Shown here piece by piece: positions 33,520-47,476 of a DNA stretch of 64,000 bases (the stretch's first letter is position 1; the number at the start of each line of letters is the position of its first letter). This DNA is from Plantago major. Its lineage: Eukaryota; Streptophyta; Magnoliopsida; Lamiales; Plantaginaceae. Below the pieces are notes generated by a model. It saw only the letters and a program-made list of their open reading frames with translations, was not told where the DNA came from and made no database searches. The translations under genes and the position numbers were made by a program. The stretch is from NCBI GenBank assembly GCA_026545765.1, contig CM048844.1, positions 52,610,932 to 52,674,931 of the forward strand, written 5' to 3'.

Positions 33520-35271
33520 CCTCCTTTCTCTGAAGAATCTCTTAGGTAAAAGTGTACTTCAGTGAGAGTGTCACTTGCTTTGGCATAAGATTGGAAGGAT
33601 AATTCTTTCTTTTTGAGTTCCTCATTCTCAGAAAGAAGACCTTCGCACTTCTTTTGAAGTGTATCCATTGCCTCTCTATGTGACTTCTCTGTCTCAGATA
33701 TCTGTGCTTTTAGAAATGCATATTCTGCATCCTTTGTCTCAGATATCTTGGTCAGTTTTGAATTTTCCTTTTCAAGAGATTTCTTTCATCTTCAAGAATT
33801 TTGGTTCTAGCTTGTACCACCAAAAATTCTCTTTCATCAAGATCAAGTTCCCTTCAGAGATGTTCTAGATCTCTGATTCCTTCCTCATCACTCTCATAAT
33901 TTATAAATTGAGAAATGTTGGTTACTTCATCAGCCATTAGGCAAGACTCAATGTTGGAGCGATCTGGATAGGTCTCCTCGGCAACCTCACACATTTCCCT
34001 TTTCTTTTGACCAAAGTCAACCAAATCATGAGTGATGCCACACAACTCTGGTGAAGGTAGCTTGGAGTCATATGAGTCTTCTTCCTCATATTCTGACTCA
34101 ATATCAAGAGCATCCAGTTGGATTTGAATCTTTTTCCTCTCTTCAGTGAGCAAAGCTCTCTGACCTCTCTTGAAATTTCTTCTATCTTTCTTGTCACCTG
34201 TCTTTAGCTTATTGAAAGCAGTGCTGTCCCTTTTAAAATGACCAGGTTTCTGACAATAGAAACAGATATCATTTCCAATTTCTGCTTCCTTAGTACTAGA
34301 TGCTTGCTGAGCCGGCTTGTCAGCTGCATATTTTTGTACTAGTGATAGTTTGAGCCTAGTTGCTTTTTCAGCTTCTCTTTAGCTTATCTTCTCTCAATCT
34401 CCTAACTGACATATTTTCTCATTTGCTTTACAGCAAGAGCATTTTCCTCAATCACTTCTTTGGCATCCGTCTTTTCAGAAGTACCTTGTGTCACTAATGC
34501 AACATTGTGAACTTTCTCATCAACCACTTGTCCTCTCTGAGTAGTTTCATAGTTGACAGTAGCTAAGTGAGAAAAGAGTTCCACTGGAGTGATATTTAGC
34601 ATTCCTTGGTTGAAATAGAAGTACTAATTATGTTCCCAGTTTTGGTTCAAGCTTCTCACGATAGTCTTAACCTTTTCAGAGTTAGAATATCTCTCACTTT
34701 CACCAAGTGTAGCCATTTCACCCATCAATGTGGTAAATCGAAAATCTAGTTCTTCAAGAGTCTTTGAGGGACCTTGTTTGAAGTTTTGGAATTTGAGCTT
34801 CAAAACTTCGAACTTATTTTCCTTTGTTTTCTCAAGACGCATGCATTTCTTCAATCAGCTGTGCCACTTTCACGATTTTGCACCCCACAGTTTACACTGT
34901 ATGTGCTCTGGAGTAGAACGTATGCTGATGTTACAAGCTTGACCATCCAGCCTATTTCTCTTTGCATCTTCCGATGTCCATAGTTCTCTGGGTTTTGGCT
35001 CATAAACAATTCGACTGGTAGATCTTCCACTGGTTGACGCATCTGTTTGTGAGGAACCATCAGTATCTTTATTACCGGGTTCTTTGACAGTGGAGTCCTT
35101 GTCTCGACCATTAGAAACCTCCATGACTTGCTTAAGTTGTTGAATGACTATGGGGCCATTCTTTATAACTTCGATCATTTCGTCAGTGATGGCTTCTAGG
35201 TGGAGCATCATGTTGTTCTTCCATTTCTAATAGTTCTCTGGCTTGAGAACTGGAGTGTCACTTAAAGACAT
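33520..35271 (-). pseudogene. Copia (Sirevirus-type) gag, inverted, copy 2
   Basis: Counterpart of 15264-17021, with ATG at 35271, the early TAG, the UBN2-type region, the CCHC knuckle and the acidic tail. The capsid frame is broken near 34835-34875 by changes at CAG/CTG-type sites (ctcaagacgcatgc against ctcagtaccggcac), probably consensus error. Confidence 0.8.
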
Positions 35272-35375
35272 CCTGTAGCAAACACACTAAACAAACAAAT
35301 CAAGTGTAGGTGAAAAGCAGTCAGTGGGCACTTATCTGAGATCTAAGTTTAGTGCAGAAGGCTTGGGAACCTCCT

Positions 35376-35387
35376 GCTCTGATACCA
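35376..35387 (-). promoter_or_regulatory. Primer-binding site of the inverted copia element (copy 2)
   Basis: tggtatcagagc on the minus strand (initiator tRNA-Met), 2 nt from the LTR end at 35390. Confidence 0.93.
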
Positions 35388-35389
35388 CT

Positions 35390-35635
35390 TGTTGGTTCAG
35401 ATAACGACAAAGTAAAAGACTATGGGGGGGTGAATAGTCTTTTAAACTTTTGACAATAAAACAGTTTCTCAGATCTGTGTGAAGATATCTTATACTTATA
35501 TTCAGAGAGCGGGAGACTTTTTATGTGATAAGTGCACATGCTTTGCAAGATATAAGTGTGTAAATACTCAGCAAGGTAAATTAAGCAATTAATGAGTTGC
35601 AGAAAGTAAATAACACAGATCTTTATAGTGGTATC
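35390..35635 (-). repeat. Inverted copia LTR, 3' part only, copy 2
   Basis: Intact terminal tgttgg (plus strand) and the same truncation by the solo LTR as in copy 1. Confidence 0.82.
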
Positions 35636-38600
35636 TGTAACACCCCAAGTGTATGAGGTGTTATTACAACAAATTTCAAGAGTTTTTAATCAAATAATTA
35701 TATATTTTATTTTCTAAAAATACTTATAGATTATGTACAATTGTCGCATAATATAATATTTAGCTTACCAAAAGGTGTGTTAAGCGTCGCAAGTGAACAA
35801 CGTTTTGCTATTTAAGATCTTTACTTAAGATAATGAGCAAAACAAAATAGCAGCGAAAGTCTTCCGTTAGCAGCAGTATAAGACCGTATTACTTTGCATG
35901 TCAATTCTTCCATCTTCTATTCAGGATCGTAACATTCAGTTGACTTCAGTCCCCTGGATATGTTAAAAAAATGTGGGGTGAGCCAAACGGGCCCAGTGGA
36001 TTCGGGGATGATGGTTACGAGTTATTTTAAAAGGTGACCACATAGTGTTTTTAGTCACATTGACAAGTAAGGGTTTACCATATATAGTTTAAAATTGATT
36101 TATCAATCAAGCTGAACGATGCTTTAACATAGGTGCATATTTCAAGCATAACTTCTAACAAATAACTCAGACATCATATAAAACTCATACAGCTTTACAA
36201 CTATACATGCAATATTGTGGTACATATATATAACTTTAAAAGTTAAGTTAGGCATCTCCCACACCCATTTTTATTTTATTTTTATAAATTCAGAGATGTT
36301 AAAATTCAATATGTAACTCTTTAAATATATTACAATATCATTAAGAGGTTTATTTGAGCACGGTATCTTCCTTGATTGTACGAAATAAGAGGTGAGTCAC
36401 ACATGTTAGTGATATATGTGACCTTCTCAGGATTACCTTTTAAACAAAAGGCCAGTTATGGAAACTATTATCGATTATCTTTGAAATAAAAGTCATTATG
36501 GGAACTACTCCCGATTACCTTTCATGCAAAAGGTCTTTTATGGGAACTACCCCCGATTACCTTTAACCAAAAGGTGGTTATGGGAACAATTACTGATTAC
36601 CTTTAATCAAAGGGTCATTTATGCGAACTACTCCCGATTACTTTTAAACAAAAGTTCATTATGGGAACTACTCCCGATTACCTTTCTTTCAAAATGTCAG
36701 TTATGGGAACTACTCCCGATTACCTTTAAACAAAGGTCATTATGGGAACTACTCCCGATTACCTTTAAACAAAAGCTCATTATGGGAACTACTCCCGATT
36801 ACCTTTCTTGCAAAAGGTCAGTTATGAGAACTACTCCCGATTACCTTTAAACAAAGGTCATTATGGGAACTACTTCCGATTACTTTTCATACAAAAGGTC
36901 CGTTATGGGAACAACTCCCGATTACCTTTCTTGCAAAAGGTCAGTTATGGGAACTATTCCCGACTACCTTTAAACAAAGACTATTATGGGAACTACTCCC
37001 GAGTACCTTTCATGCAAAAGGTCCGTTATGGGAAGTACTCCCGAGTACCTTTCATGCAAAAGGTCCGTTATGGGAACAACTCTCGATTACCTTTAAACAA
37101 AAGGTCATTATCGAAACTACTCCCGATTACCTTTCTTGCAAAAGGTCAGTTATGGGAACTACTCCCGATTACCTTTAAACAAAGGTCATTATTGGAACTA
37201 CTCCCGATTACCTTTAAACAAAATGTCATTATGGTTGAATAATGATTTATCGTTGTCTCCTTTTCTCAAGATGTTGTTACGCTCGGTTGGAATTCATTCA
37301 TTTTTAGGAGTATTTTAATCACGAGTTTAAAAGTGTTTATTAAAGTTCGTATTGACATCAATAAGTTTAGTCCTCTAGAGGTGGCCCCCACGAACTCGAG
37401 AGGTGGCTCCCACCATTATCTGATGTAGCACTTCACTTCGCATGGCACTTAGCGACTGGCGTAATTCAAATTAAAGCTCCTTTTACGCGAGGTTGACAAT
37501 CTCGCCTAAATCTCTTCTTTAGTTGTGAATTTGGATTTATTATTTCTTAAACTTCTTTAGAGGCATAATTATTTAGTGGATAAATGTCTTTGGAGGTTCG
37601 ACCAAAGTCGTGTTCTCGTATAAATTCACTATTCCAATTAGCAAAGGTAAGTCACTTTTAAAATACTTATTTTCATATTATAGGTCCATCATAAAAGTTT
37701 AGTTAAGTCCTTGAGGTTTCTCGTGTGATAACTTTCGAATTCGAGTTAGGTTTCGTCAATCCCGATTCTGGCAGCTTACTAGTCCCTTCTTGTAAAATAC
37801 AATTCGGTGTGAAAACTTTCATTAAATATGCTATGTTTATTTTTCTATGATAGCTTACTGAGTTAGCTTTCCAATTCCTACTTGTAGGGTTAATGATAAC
37901 TGTATGTTGGTCACAATGATTTTTCCAACTACCACACTCCTGCAGGAAGCAATGATAGTATTTTAATCATACAATATACATTACTACACCGAAAATTCAA
38001 AATCTTACTGAAAGAGTTAGATAATTGAAAGTTCTATCATTTTGCAGAATTTTAGGCTATTTGAATCTGAGTAAGATTCTCAAATGAAGGGTTTGGTAAC
38101 AAACCCTTGTTCTTCGCTACCTGTTAATTCGCGAGAGTGTATGATTTTTAATTAATTTCACATATGTCCGATTACTATAATTCTAGTTCTCAGTTCTCCT
38201 TTACCATGTTGGCTATCACTACAAAAATTAGAATCAATAACGAATTAAGTTTTGTATTTTACTCGAATTTTAGAAAATCAATACAGTTTGCATACGAAAA
38301 TGTTGGATCTTCAAGATTTCAACCTTTTAGGCCTTAAATCTCACATGCAATGGACTTTATAAATAATCTAAACACATATGAAACAGATTATGACATTTTC
38401 TAAAGCAATTTTAAGGATATATGATGAAAAATCCTTAAACTATACATGCTTTCCATCAAAAGGGGTCAAGAAGAGGTTTTAGAGATGAGAATGATATTTT
38501 TACCCACCATGTCAAATGTCTTCCTTGATCTTTGGATGTATTCCTCCCCAACTCGAATTTGTCTTGTACAATTGATCTCCTAGAAAGTTATTCAAGGGTC

Positions 38601-39206
38601 TTAGTGGTGCAAGGATGGAAGAAAATTAAAGAAGAGAAAAAGGAGAAAATGAACAACGAGGAAGAACTTATTACCTTCCAACTTTTTGGCTTGTAGCTTG
38701 ATCATGAATTGGAATAGGTTATTATCTTTCTTGTGTTGAGGGGATTCTAAATATATAATTGCATGTGAATTTCATTGAAATTACATATGGTAGATAAGCT
38801 TGAAGAGAGTGGTTATGGTGGTTGTTAATGGAGGTATTCAAGTTATTTGTCTTGAAGAAGGAACTAATGAGGAAGAACAAGATGACCCTTATTTATTATA
38901 ATAGTGTAACTAGGATGAAGTATATGTGATGTATATACTTGTAAATATACAAGTATGAATACACTAGATGTATTTAGTGTATTAATGTATATTTGTTTGT
39001 GGAATTTATTTACTAACTAAATGGTCATAGTGGATTTGTATTACTTTTATTTTGGCTAGCACATAATCCTTGTTACATATATTAGCACCACATGTCTTGT
39101 TCACACATTTTAATTCGTTTATTTGCTTGTGTGTTCCGATATATTCCGAGTCTAATCATCTTGAGAGGATCATAATTCTTATTGTCGTTGCAATTTAGAA
39201 TGCGTT
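35636..39206 (+). mobile_element. TGTAACACC-type solo LTR, right end cut off, copy 2
   Basis: Follows gtatc at 35631-35635. Same as copy 1 but about 80 bp shorter because two minisatellite units are missing. Ends at the tandem joint. Confidence 0.75.
36442..37233 (+). repeat. Minisatellite inside the solo LTR, about 19 units (copy 2)
   Basis: Same 39-42 bp unit. After the ccgttatgggaacaactcc unit, two units present in copies 1 and 3 are absent (81 bp), which is a clean unit-length contraction. Confidence 0.92.
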
Positions 39207-39368
39207 AATCCCAAGTTCCATGCCAGAACAAAGCACATTGATGTTAGACACCACTTCATCAGAGACCATGTTGAAAAAGGCAATATAGAGATACTCAAGA
39301 TTGGCACAGAAGACCAACTTGCAGATATCTTCACCAAGCCCCTACAAGAAAGCCGGTTCTTGACCTGA
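39207..39368 (+). pseudogene. Last 54 codons of copia pol (RNase H end), copy 3
   Basis: Same joint-derived fragment as 21036-21197, ending in DIFTKPLQ and TGA. Confidence 0.92.
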
Positions 39369-40129
39369 AGACATAATCTTGGATTGATAGAGTTGCCTAA
39401 GGACTGAAAAATGTCCTGAATCTCTAAAGTCTGAGTAAGCAAGGTAGAAAAGAAGCAGGCCTCTGAGAACATGCTCTCAGAAAGCCAGGTTGTTAAGAAG
39501 TGTTGCAAAGGTTTCTGAGTAGCAACACTCAGAAAGGCAAAACATTTCTGGAACGGGTATCCTGAAAGGCAAAGGTTGGTACACACTCAATGAGTAAATA
39601 AGACTAGAACTTACTTACTAAGAGTGGGTCAAATACATTCAAACAACTGAAGTCTCTGATTCTTGAATTCAGGAAACTATTTAGTCATAAAGAGAAAAGA
39701 CACACAAAGCCCAAAAGGTATAAGTTCTGAAAGTCAAACATGTCCAATGTCTTGTATTTTTACCATTTTCATGATAAACAATATATAGATAAGGACTTGA
39801 CACTCAGAATGATAAGCTCAAACGATTAAGTGTTCCTACTCTTTACTAAGTGACACAATGAATGTAGCATATTAAAAATCCATCAAGTCGGCACATTACC
39901 ATTTGTTGATTGATATCATTACAAGATATTCAATATAAGCCCTTGATGTATAAACGTTTGATCTCAACGGCTGAGATTAAAACAAAGCAAGTAATGTCTG
40001 TTTAGAAATTCAGACGTGGCCCACTAAGCATTTAATGAAGTACAAAGGACGTACCACGCCTATGCAGATGCAAAGACACGCATTCATATTCAGCTATATG
40101 TATGTTGTATCTATGTATGTTTTGTCTGC

Positions 40130-40139
40130 TATATATATA
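40130..40139 (+). promoter_or_regulatory. TATA box, likely internal promoter of the 3' gene (copy 3)
   Basis: tatatatata followed by ggaattggg, about 200 bp before the ATG at 40340. Confidence 0.5.
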
Positions 40140-40339
40140 GGAATTGGGCAAAAGACAAACACTTTTACCAAATCCGAAATTTCATACTTGCATCAAAATA
40201 GCAAAACCTCTCAAGATTTTCTGCAAAACTTCTTCTGCAACTCAACTTCTTGTGCTTAGTCTTCTGAAAAGATAGACTAATCTCGATTATTCTTGCAAAA
40301 CCTTTCTATAAACACTCACTCAAAGACTCTATATAAGAG

Positions 40340-43300
40340 ATGGCACCAAAGAAGATGACCACCAAGAACCCTAAGGCCGCATCTTCTGCTCCTGCTGAAA
40401 AGCAAGGAGGAAAAGAACTCAAGGTGTTGAATAAACGCGTTCTAGGAGAGTTTACCCCTTCTGACTGGAATCCAAGTCACAAGATGAATTTGGGAGCTTT
40501 TCTTGTGAAGATATATGTTTCTGCAGTCATTTCTTCAAAAGCAGATAGAAAACTGATATTGGGAATGTTGAAAAGTTCCCATATCTACAAGTTTCTGTGT
40601 CGCACCAAATGGATCGTCCACATCGGATGTGTTGGAGTTCTACAACAACTCCAAAATCTTCACAAAAGTTGTGAATGATGTAGAAGAGAAGTACATGCAG
40701 ACTGAAGTTCAAGGACAAGAAATTGTCCTAGACTGCAAGACTTTCTGCAACTTATTCCGATTGAAAAATCGAGGAACAATTGACGACATCAACATCAGGG
40801 ATGCCTCCATGATTCAAAGTGTTAAGGAGCTATTTTAGGCAATCCAGATTGAAAATGCAAAGGGTTGCCCAGCAAACTTGGTTCTGAAAGCCATCAGAAC
40901 CAGTCATCTCCAGAAACACTGGAGTACTTTGGCTCTCATTCTGGTCCGTTGCTTTGATGGCAACAAAGGTGGAGTAGACCAGATAAGCATGGAGAGATGG
41001 ATGATGATGCATCTTCTGAATAAGAAGCATGAAGGGCAGGAAACCCACTTCAATTGGGGAAAGTACGCCTTCAACAAATTTCTTGGGCACATTGAGGAAT
41101 TTGAGCCTAAAATCATCAATGGCCTTGCTGAGACAAAGGCCAATATGCATTTTGGTCTCAGAATTTGCTACATTCTGGAAACAATGGGAATAACTCTCAG
41201 AAAGAGACAAGAAATCCCAGTCACCAACTCTCTTTTCAGACATGCCTTTGAAGAAAACGAGAATTGCTGCTGAGAAAGCTCAGAAAGAGGCAGAAGAGCT
41301 TGAAGCTGCCCAGCAAGGTGAAGAGGTCTCTGAGCAAGCTCCTGCTCAACCTCCAGTTGCCAAGAGAAAGAGGACTCAAAGCAAGAAAGCCTCTAAGTCC
41401 CAAAGTGTACAAAAATCACAACCTTCTAGAAACAAGATCTCAGAAGATGTTGTTCGGCCAGAAAGGCAACACCAGAAAGCCCCAAGAATTCTTAGATAGG
41501 CTGCTCCAGAAATCTCCAGAGATGATAGAAATATCATAGATGGGTCAACTCCCAATCTGGACAGTGACTCTGATGATGATGTAGTACTTACACAAGTATT
41601 CAAAAAGTCCAGGATTGAGACCCATGGAGGAGCATCAAGCTCAGCCCCTCAGAAAGAAAGGAGCCCCTCTGTCCAGCAGGAAGAAGAAGGCCTGGATGAG
41701 GAAGATAGAGTGATGGAAGATGTTGACATTGCTTCCACATTCATAATGCCAGCACTTAATGTGGCTGAAGAAAACCCTGTTCTTGAACAGGTTCCTCAAC
41801 CTTCTGAGAGAGCTCAACTCTCAGAAAGGGATCAAACTGAGATGGAGACTCAGAAAGATATTGTAGAGGAGACCAACAATGAGCAAAGAGAGGCTGTGGA
41901 AACTCCACTAGTCCAAGAGACCCAAACTCAGCCTGACTCTATTCAGGTAACAGAAGAAGTTTGTATCTAACTTGTCAACATTAAAATGTTAACTTGTTAC
42001 TCATAAGCTTCATTTGTTACAGGCCAATTTGGAGACACAATTTCAGGGAGAAGAAAACTTGTCCACTCCCTTGAATCAAGAAGAGGTTACTCCAACCTCA
42101 GAACATCAAGAAGAGCCTGTTCCACAGGTAGTAAAGTTATCTCTGCACAAGAAATAACTAACTTAAATTTTCTCTAATCTTATGTTCTGATATTCTTAAA
42201 TGTCTCTTATTAGGCTACAACTGAGAAAGTAGTGGAGGTGGAACCAACACCCCAACACCAAGAGTTTCCAGAGGCTGAAAAGCACTCTGAGGAAGTAGTT
42301 ACTGAGCCTTCTGTTGAGAAGGTAAGTATCAGTAAACTTTCCTTAAGAAAATTTTGGTAAAATTCACTACTTAATCAATATGTTTGTTCTATCTTACAGG
42401 CTCAATCAGAAGAACACTTGGACGAAGAGAATGTGATCATATCTCCTCCAAGAGAAACTAAAACCACGAACAAGCAAGATTCAAGAAAAGGTTCCAGAAA
42501 CCCCCAAGGTTTCTGAGAAAGATGCCACTGAGCTTCCTCACTTGGAAGTAAGTGAAGTCTCAGAAAGCATTTTTCCACTTATCTTTTCTGATAACAAGTT
42601 TCTAAACATATTTGATTCTATTTCTCAGGTTCAATCAGAAAGCAAGGATGCTGAGGATCAGACTTCTCCTCACATCAAGGTATCTGAGGCCTCTGTGCCC
42701 AAACAAGCTGAAGTCCAAGCAAATGAGCTTAGTGTTTCTACACAGGTATGCTCAGAAAGCTTACTTTTGCACACAGATATTAACACAAGTAGTTTGAACA
42801 AAACTAACTTGATCCCTTTCTTTCAGGCTCAAAGTCTAGTGCCACTCAACTTACTCCAAGCCTTTAAGAAGCACACTCTCAAGAAACATCTAAAGTGCTT
42901 GAACAATGGCGTAAACTCGTAAAGGCCGATCTTTCTGACATTGCAAGAGTAATTGACATCCCAGAGAAAAGGGCCATAGAAATCAATCTGGAAGACCATA
43001 TCCATGCTATGTTTCCCACAGAATCATATTCTTTTGCCACTCTGATGGATGATAACTTCTTAAATAAAGTAGCACAAAGACTCATAGCAGACTTTCAAGC
43101 TGCTGATGCTCAAACCCAAGAGCAGATGGTGTCCCATCCTGCATTGCCCAGCAAGCTCACAACCTACCCTTCTGAGCAAGAAGAAGTAAATGGGAGGATG
43201 ATCACACTTCCTAATGTGATCAACCTGGTTTCTGAAGATGAGGAGGAAACTGATGAGAATGACTACCAAGAACCTCCTTCTGAGCATCCAAGTCAAGAAG

Positions 43301-45568
43301 ACAAGAAAAAGGATGATGATGATGATGATCAGAATGATGATCCCCAACCTGGAAACGGCGGGATTCAGAATGTTAGCAAAGGAAGTGCAGAAAAGGCTAC
43401 TCCTTCCAATGCTCAGAAAGCCCCATCATCATCACCACCAAAGTCTCATAAAAATACCCAACAGGCTGAACAAGACACAATTGAAGAAATCACAGCCGCT
43501 AAGTTCAGGATTGAACAACTCAGAAAGGTGTTGGAAGAAGAAAAGAGAATCAGCATTGAGTGTCAAGCTCTTGTTGATGAAAATGATGCCAAAATCAAGA
43601 AGCTCAAAGAAGCTAATGCCAAGGAATTGGCACTCCTAGATGAGCAAAGAAATCTGAAGGATGCCATTGTTGTCACAGCTGCTGAGATAGATGCCATGGA
43701 TGACAATGATGATGAAGAGCATGATGCTGAGGCTGCATCAAAAAGACCTTCTACATCTTCTCAGAAGGCCAGCACACTTGATGGAAAACAGAAGAAGATT
43801 GCCAATCTGCAAACAATCCAAGAAAAGGATTATGACAGTGATGCTGAAGAAAACCGAAACTTGATCACCCCTGAAGAAGATGAGAGGCTAATCACTAAGG
43901 AAAAGCTAGCCCTTCTGGCTCCTCAAATTTTCTTCTCCGTGTGCTTCAAGAAGTGATGAGCACAGTCAAGAACAAATTGCTTTCTTGGAACTAAGAGATG
44001 ACTTGTTGCTCAAGATAACCAAGTCCTACAACATCCCACAAGAGATGAAAGATTTGTCACGATTGCTAAATAGAGCAACCAAAGATAGCTCTCTCGTAAA
44101 GACTTAGCTCGATCAGGAAGAAGATCGCAACAATGCCAATCAAGCACTAGCAGATGCTACCTTTGCTACTCGACAAGTCGAGGCTATTCTAAAGCCTCTT
44201 GAAGAGCTCAATGTAAAAGAGCAAGTGTTGGTTAGGCAAAACAAGGACATGAAAGAAGAAATCCAAGAATTGGTCAGGTGCATCACAACCTCCGGAAGAA
44301 CTTTGAATCACTCTCCAAGCTTATGCTATCATGAGTCACCATTCATGACTTAGGGGAAGGAGAGATGCCTCGAAAGGCAGAGGAAGAAAAGAAAACAATC
44401 AAATCTCCCTCCTCAAGTCAACTAGTCATTAAGGACACCACCGAGACACCCCTACCAAGAAGTTGTTCCAGATCAACCACCGTAAAGTCGAGAAGTATGG
44501 TCACTAGGGGTACCAAGTCCCTTAGGATCTCGATGGGAACAACCGTAAAGCTTCAAGAAGAAAATCAAGAAGAAGGTGAGGTAAGAGGTCAAGAGAGTCG
44601 CAAGCCTCACAACCGAACATCAATGATGATGATGAGGATGAATCGACATGTATGAGCATCCACTTCACGAAAGAAGAAGGCAAGCAAGCCCTTACAACCT
44701 CCTCTGGCAAAGAAGGCCATTAGCGCCGTAACCCCTTCCGAAATACCAAGTCAATTCAAGGGACTTCCACCAAGACAAATTTCAAGGCAGAAGAAAGAGT
44801 CACAGGATCTCCGACGTAAGGCCACCTAATAAAAGGCTAGAAGGGATATTCAGCCAAGGAGCAAACAAAGAAACTCATCAAGAAAAGCCAATTGATGCCC
44901 ACATTGAGTATGTGAATACCAGTAATGAAGAGTCTTCATATAGGTGCATTCTAAACAAGAAAGGGTATTGGATTCTGGAACTGCAACATCTACTTGTCAA
45001 TGATAAGTTTCCAACTCCCATCTTCAACCAGATCCTAAATTGGAGTGAAGGCAAGCCAAAGTTGCTAAAACATGAGCACCTTCATGCCTGGCTAAACTTT
45101 GAGGTTGAAAAGAGAAATGATGCCAGAAAGATGGACCTTTCTTTTCCTTGTCCTTACCCCAAGCCAGAAGATGTGCACAAGACAAGAAAATTGGATGGTA
45201 GCTACAGCAAGCAGAACAAGCTAGGTGTTCATCCCTATGAGTCATTCTACATGACAAAGGATGAATATCTGGATGATATTCACTATCTGGAAGAAATTTA
45301 CAAGTATTTCAACCTATCTGAGCTGCAAGTAGACCATGCCTGGGTCTGGGGAAAATACTACTGGGTCAAACACTTTCTGAAGAAAAACTACAATCTTGGC
45401 AAGAGTTACCATGAAATTTGTATCTTATCCAGAAAGACAGAACTTTCTGTCAGAAGGATACTTTATGACTATGTCCAAGAATGCAGAAAAGTGGATGATT
45501 ATGTCAATCGATCCAAAGGGTGTCAAGAACTTGAGGTTTCTGAACATAAGTTATTTTTGAAGACTTGA
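40340..45568 (+). pseudogene. Sirevirus-type 3' gene, multi-exon, copy 3
   Basis: Same gene as in copies 1 and 2. It shares the in-frame TAG at 40836-40838. The N-terminal and middle parts are close to copy 2 (intron pattern identical), with an open frame 42895-43956 covering the acidic and first coiled-coil parts. From about 43930 to 44840 nearly every CAG or CTG of the other copies is altered or lost, breaking the second coiled-coil region. The C-terminal part is open again (44912-45568) and runs past the stop used in copies 1 and 2 because aactgatcc reads aatcgatcc, another CTG-type site. Confidence 0.7.
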
Positions 45569-45922
45569 AGACTAGTATCTTAGAATGTTTACTTGGAGCT
45601 TGGACTCTCCTGTTGTTCTAATTTACTTAGTATGTTTTGTTACTTTTTGTAATCTTGCTGATTGTTTCTGAATTTCTCTATCTGTAAAAGTTGCATCTCA
45701 CTCTATAAACTGTACCTATCTGAAGATCATACTCTCAGATACATTTTAATAGATGACAACTTATCAGCAAAGGTCACTTCTTGAGATTTGGTTGATGTTT
45801 ACTTTCTGCACTTAATTCAACTAAAATTGAATATCATTTGAAATGATTAAGTGGTGGATTGTTTTCTTCCGTGATTACAAATTTGTAATAGGACTTTAAA
45901 AGATAGTCATGCATGACTGATC

Positions 45923-45935
45923 AAAAAGGGGGAAA
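45923..45935 (+). promoter_or_regulatory. Polypurine tract of the copia element (copy 3)
   Basis: aaaaagggggaaa, 2 bp before the LTR start TG at 45938. Confidence 0.85.
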
Positions 45936-45937
45936 TT

Positions 45938-47476
45938 TGTTAGGAATATCTGTTAGTATTTTGATCATTCATCACATGTTCTTATCTTTGCCAGAAAGGT
46001 GATTAAGTACTCTTAGTTCACTTGAACATTGTAAAAGAGGAAATCACTGAGTATGATTAGTCTAGTAAATCTTGTTTTAGGATTATAGCTCTCTGAATGT
46101 AATTTTTATTTCCAAGAAGACCAAGAAGATCAATCCTTTTTTTTCATAAATAGAGCATATATTAATAAAAGTAAAAGAGTACAAAGCGTAAAAGTAGAGA
46201 TTACAAAGGAACCCACAGGCGGGTTACAACATGAAGATCAATCCTAGCAATGGAGCTTTTCTGAAGATTACAAGACCGGAGATTGCACAAGATTTATGAA
46301 GACACCAAGGTTTAGTCTCACTCGGAAAGACTATGTCCTTAATCCTTTCTTAAGTGCATTTAGTTACTTTTGAAACATGATTCTGGAACATATGACATCA
46401 TGAGTATGGAGCATGCAAGCCATCAGAAAGGCTAATGTATCCGTTGAAGACTACAGGACAAGAAATAGTACATATGCATTAATTGCATCGGCAGAAAAGC
46501 CGCTAAAGCACAGTCCTCTCTGAGATATGAGACAAGGACTTCTGAGTACTCATTTCAAGATAAGTATAGACTTAATTTGAATTGTGTCTAACGGATAACA
46601 TCCCAACGACTCTCCAATTCATCTATAAATATCACACACTTAGATGCTGAGAAATACGACCAAAGAACGATCTAACTTGCAAACTTACAATCTAGCAAAG
46701 TATTCTCTCAAGCAATCGTACTACCATTTCTCGAAAGCTTTATTGCTTGAAGAATCACTAGTAGTTCTAAGTTGTCATGAACCTTAACAAGAGATTGTTA
46801 TTCGTGAAAGAGTTGAACTATCAGATAACCTTTCTGAAGCTCATTCTCCAGAACGGACATCAATTACTTGGGTCAAGAAGAGCATTGCCATACACTGAAC
46901 AAGTGTATTAAGTAGTCTTGTTCTATTAGGCTCTCTGGAAACATAACTGAAAAGTTATACAAGAAGCCTCTCTGACAAACCTTATAACCAACACCATCAA
47001 GGCGTGGAGTAGAGGAAGTACTTGATTTGGGAAATCAGGGAATAACTCCAAGGTTATCTGAGTAGAGGAAGTACTTAGCTCTAGGAGCTGGGGAATAACT
47101 CAGGGGGGACATTTGGCTGGGAACCATTTATTTAGGAATCTTAGAATAGGATTATTGTAAGGTGAACTCAATTATCTGTACTAGTAAATTCTAGGTCTCA
47201 GAAAGACCGAATTGGATTAGTTGGAGGATTACGCCACCTCCAGATACCACTATACTTGCTGTGTTATTTACCTTTCTACATTTATCTTTCAGCAAAGCAC
47301 ACACACATACTTTTTGTTTTTGCACTTACCTATCTTAAAGTCTTCCGCGCTCTGAATTTAAGTATCAGAAACCCCCCAAGTTTCTGAGAAACAGTGTTTA
47401 TCGACAAAAGTTTTAAAAGACTATTCACCCCCCCCCCCCCCTCTAGTCTTTTACTTTGCCGTTATATGGACCAACA
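45938..47476 (+). repeat. Copia (Sirevirus-type) 3' LTR, copy 3, full length
   Basis: TGTTAGG..GACCAACA, 1539 bp. Contains the 232-bp segment (46114-46345) with the retroposon, and a C14 run near the 3' end (12 in the other copies). Confidence 0.9.
46138..46232 (-). mobile_element. 95-bp truncated SINE- or LINE-like retroposon in the copia LTR (copy 3)
   Basis: Same insertion as in copy 2, with gaagatcaatcct on both sides (46125-46137 and 46233-46245). Inherited through the duplication, not an independent event. Confidence 0.7.

Larger units (their letters stand above)
21036..39206 (+). repeat. Tandem block, copy 2 (about 18.2 kb)
   Basis: Second head-to-tail copy. It begins at the joint that connects solo-LTR sequence to the last part of copia RNase H. 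It holds the longest open frame of the 3' gene (24221-26647). It differs from its neighbours by loss of two minisatellite units near 36920 and by clustered CAG/CTG-type differences at 22710-23100 and 34835-34875. Confidence 0.93.
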
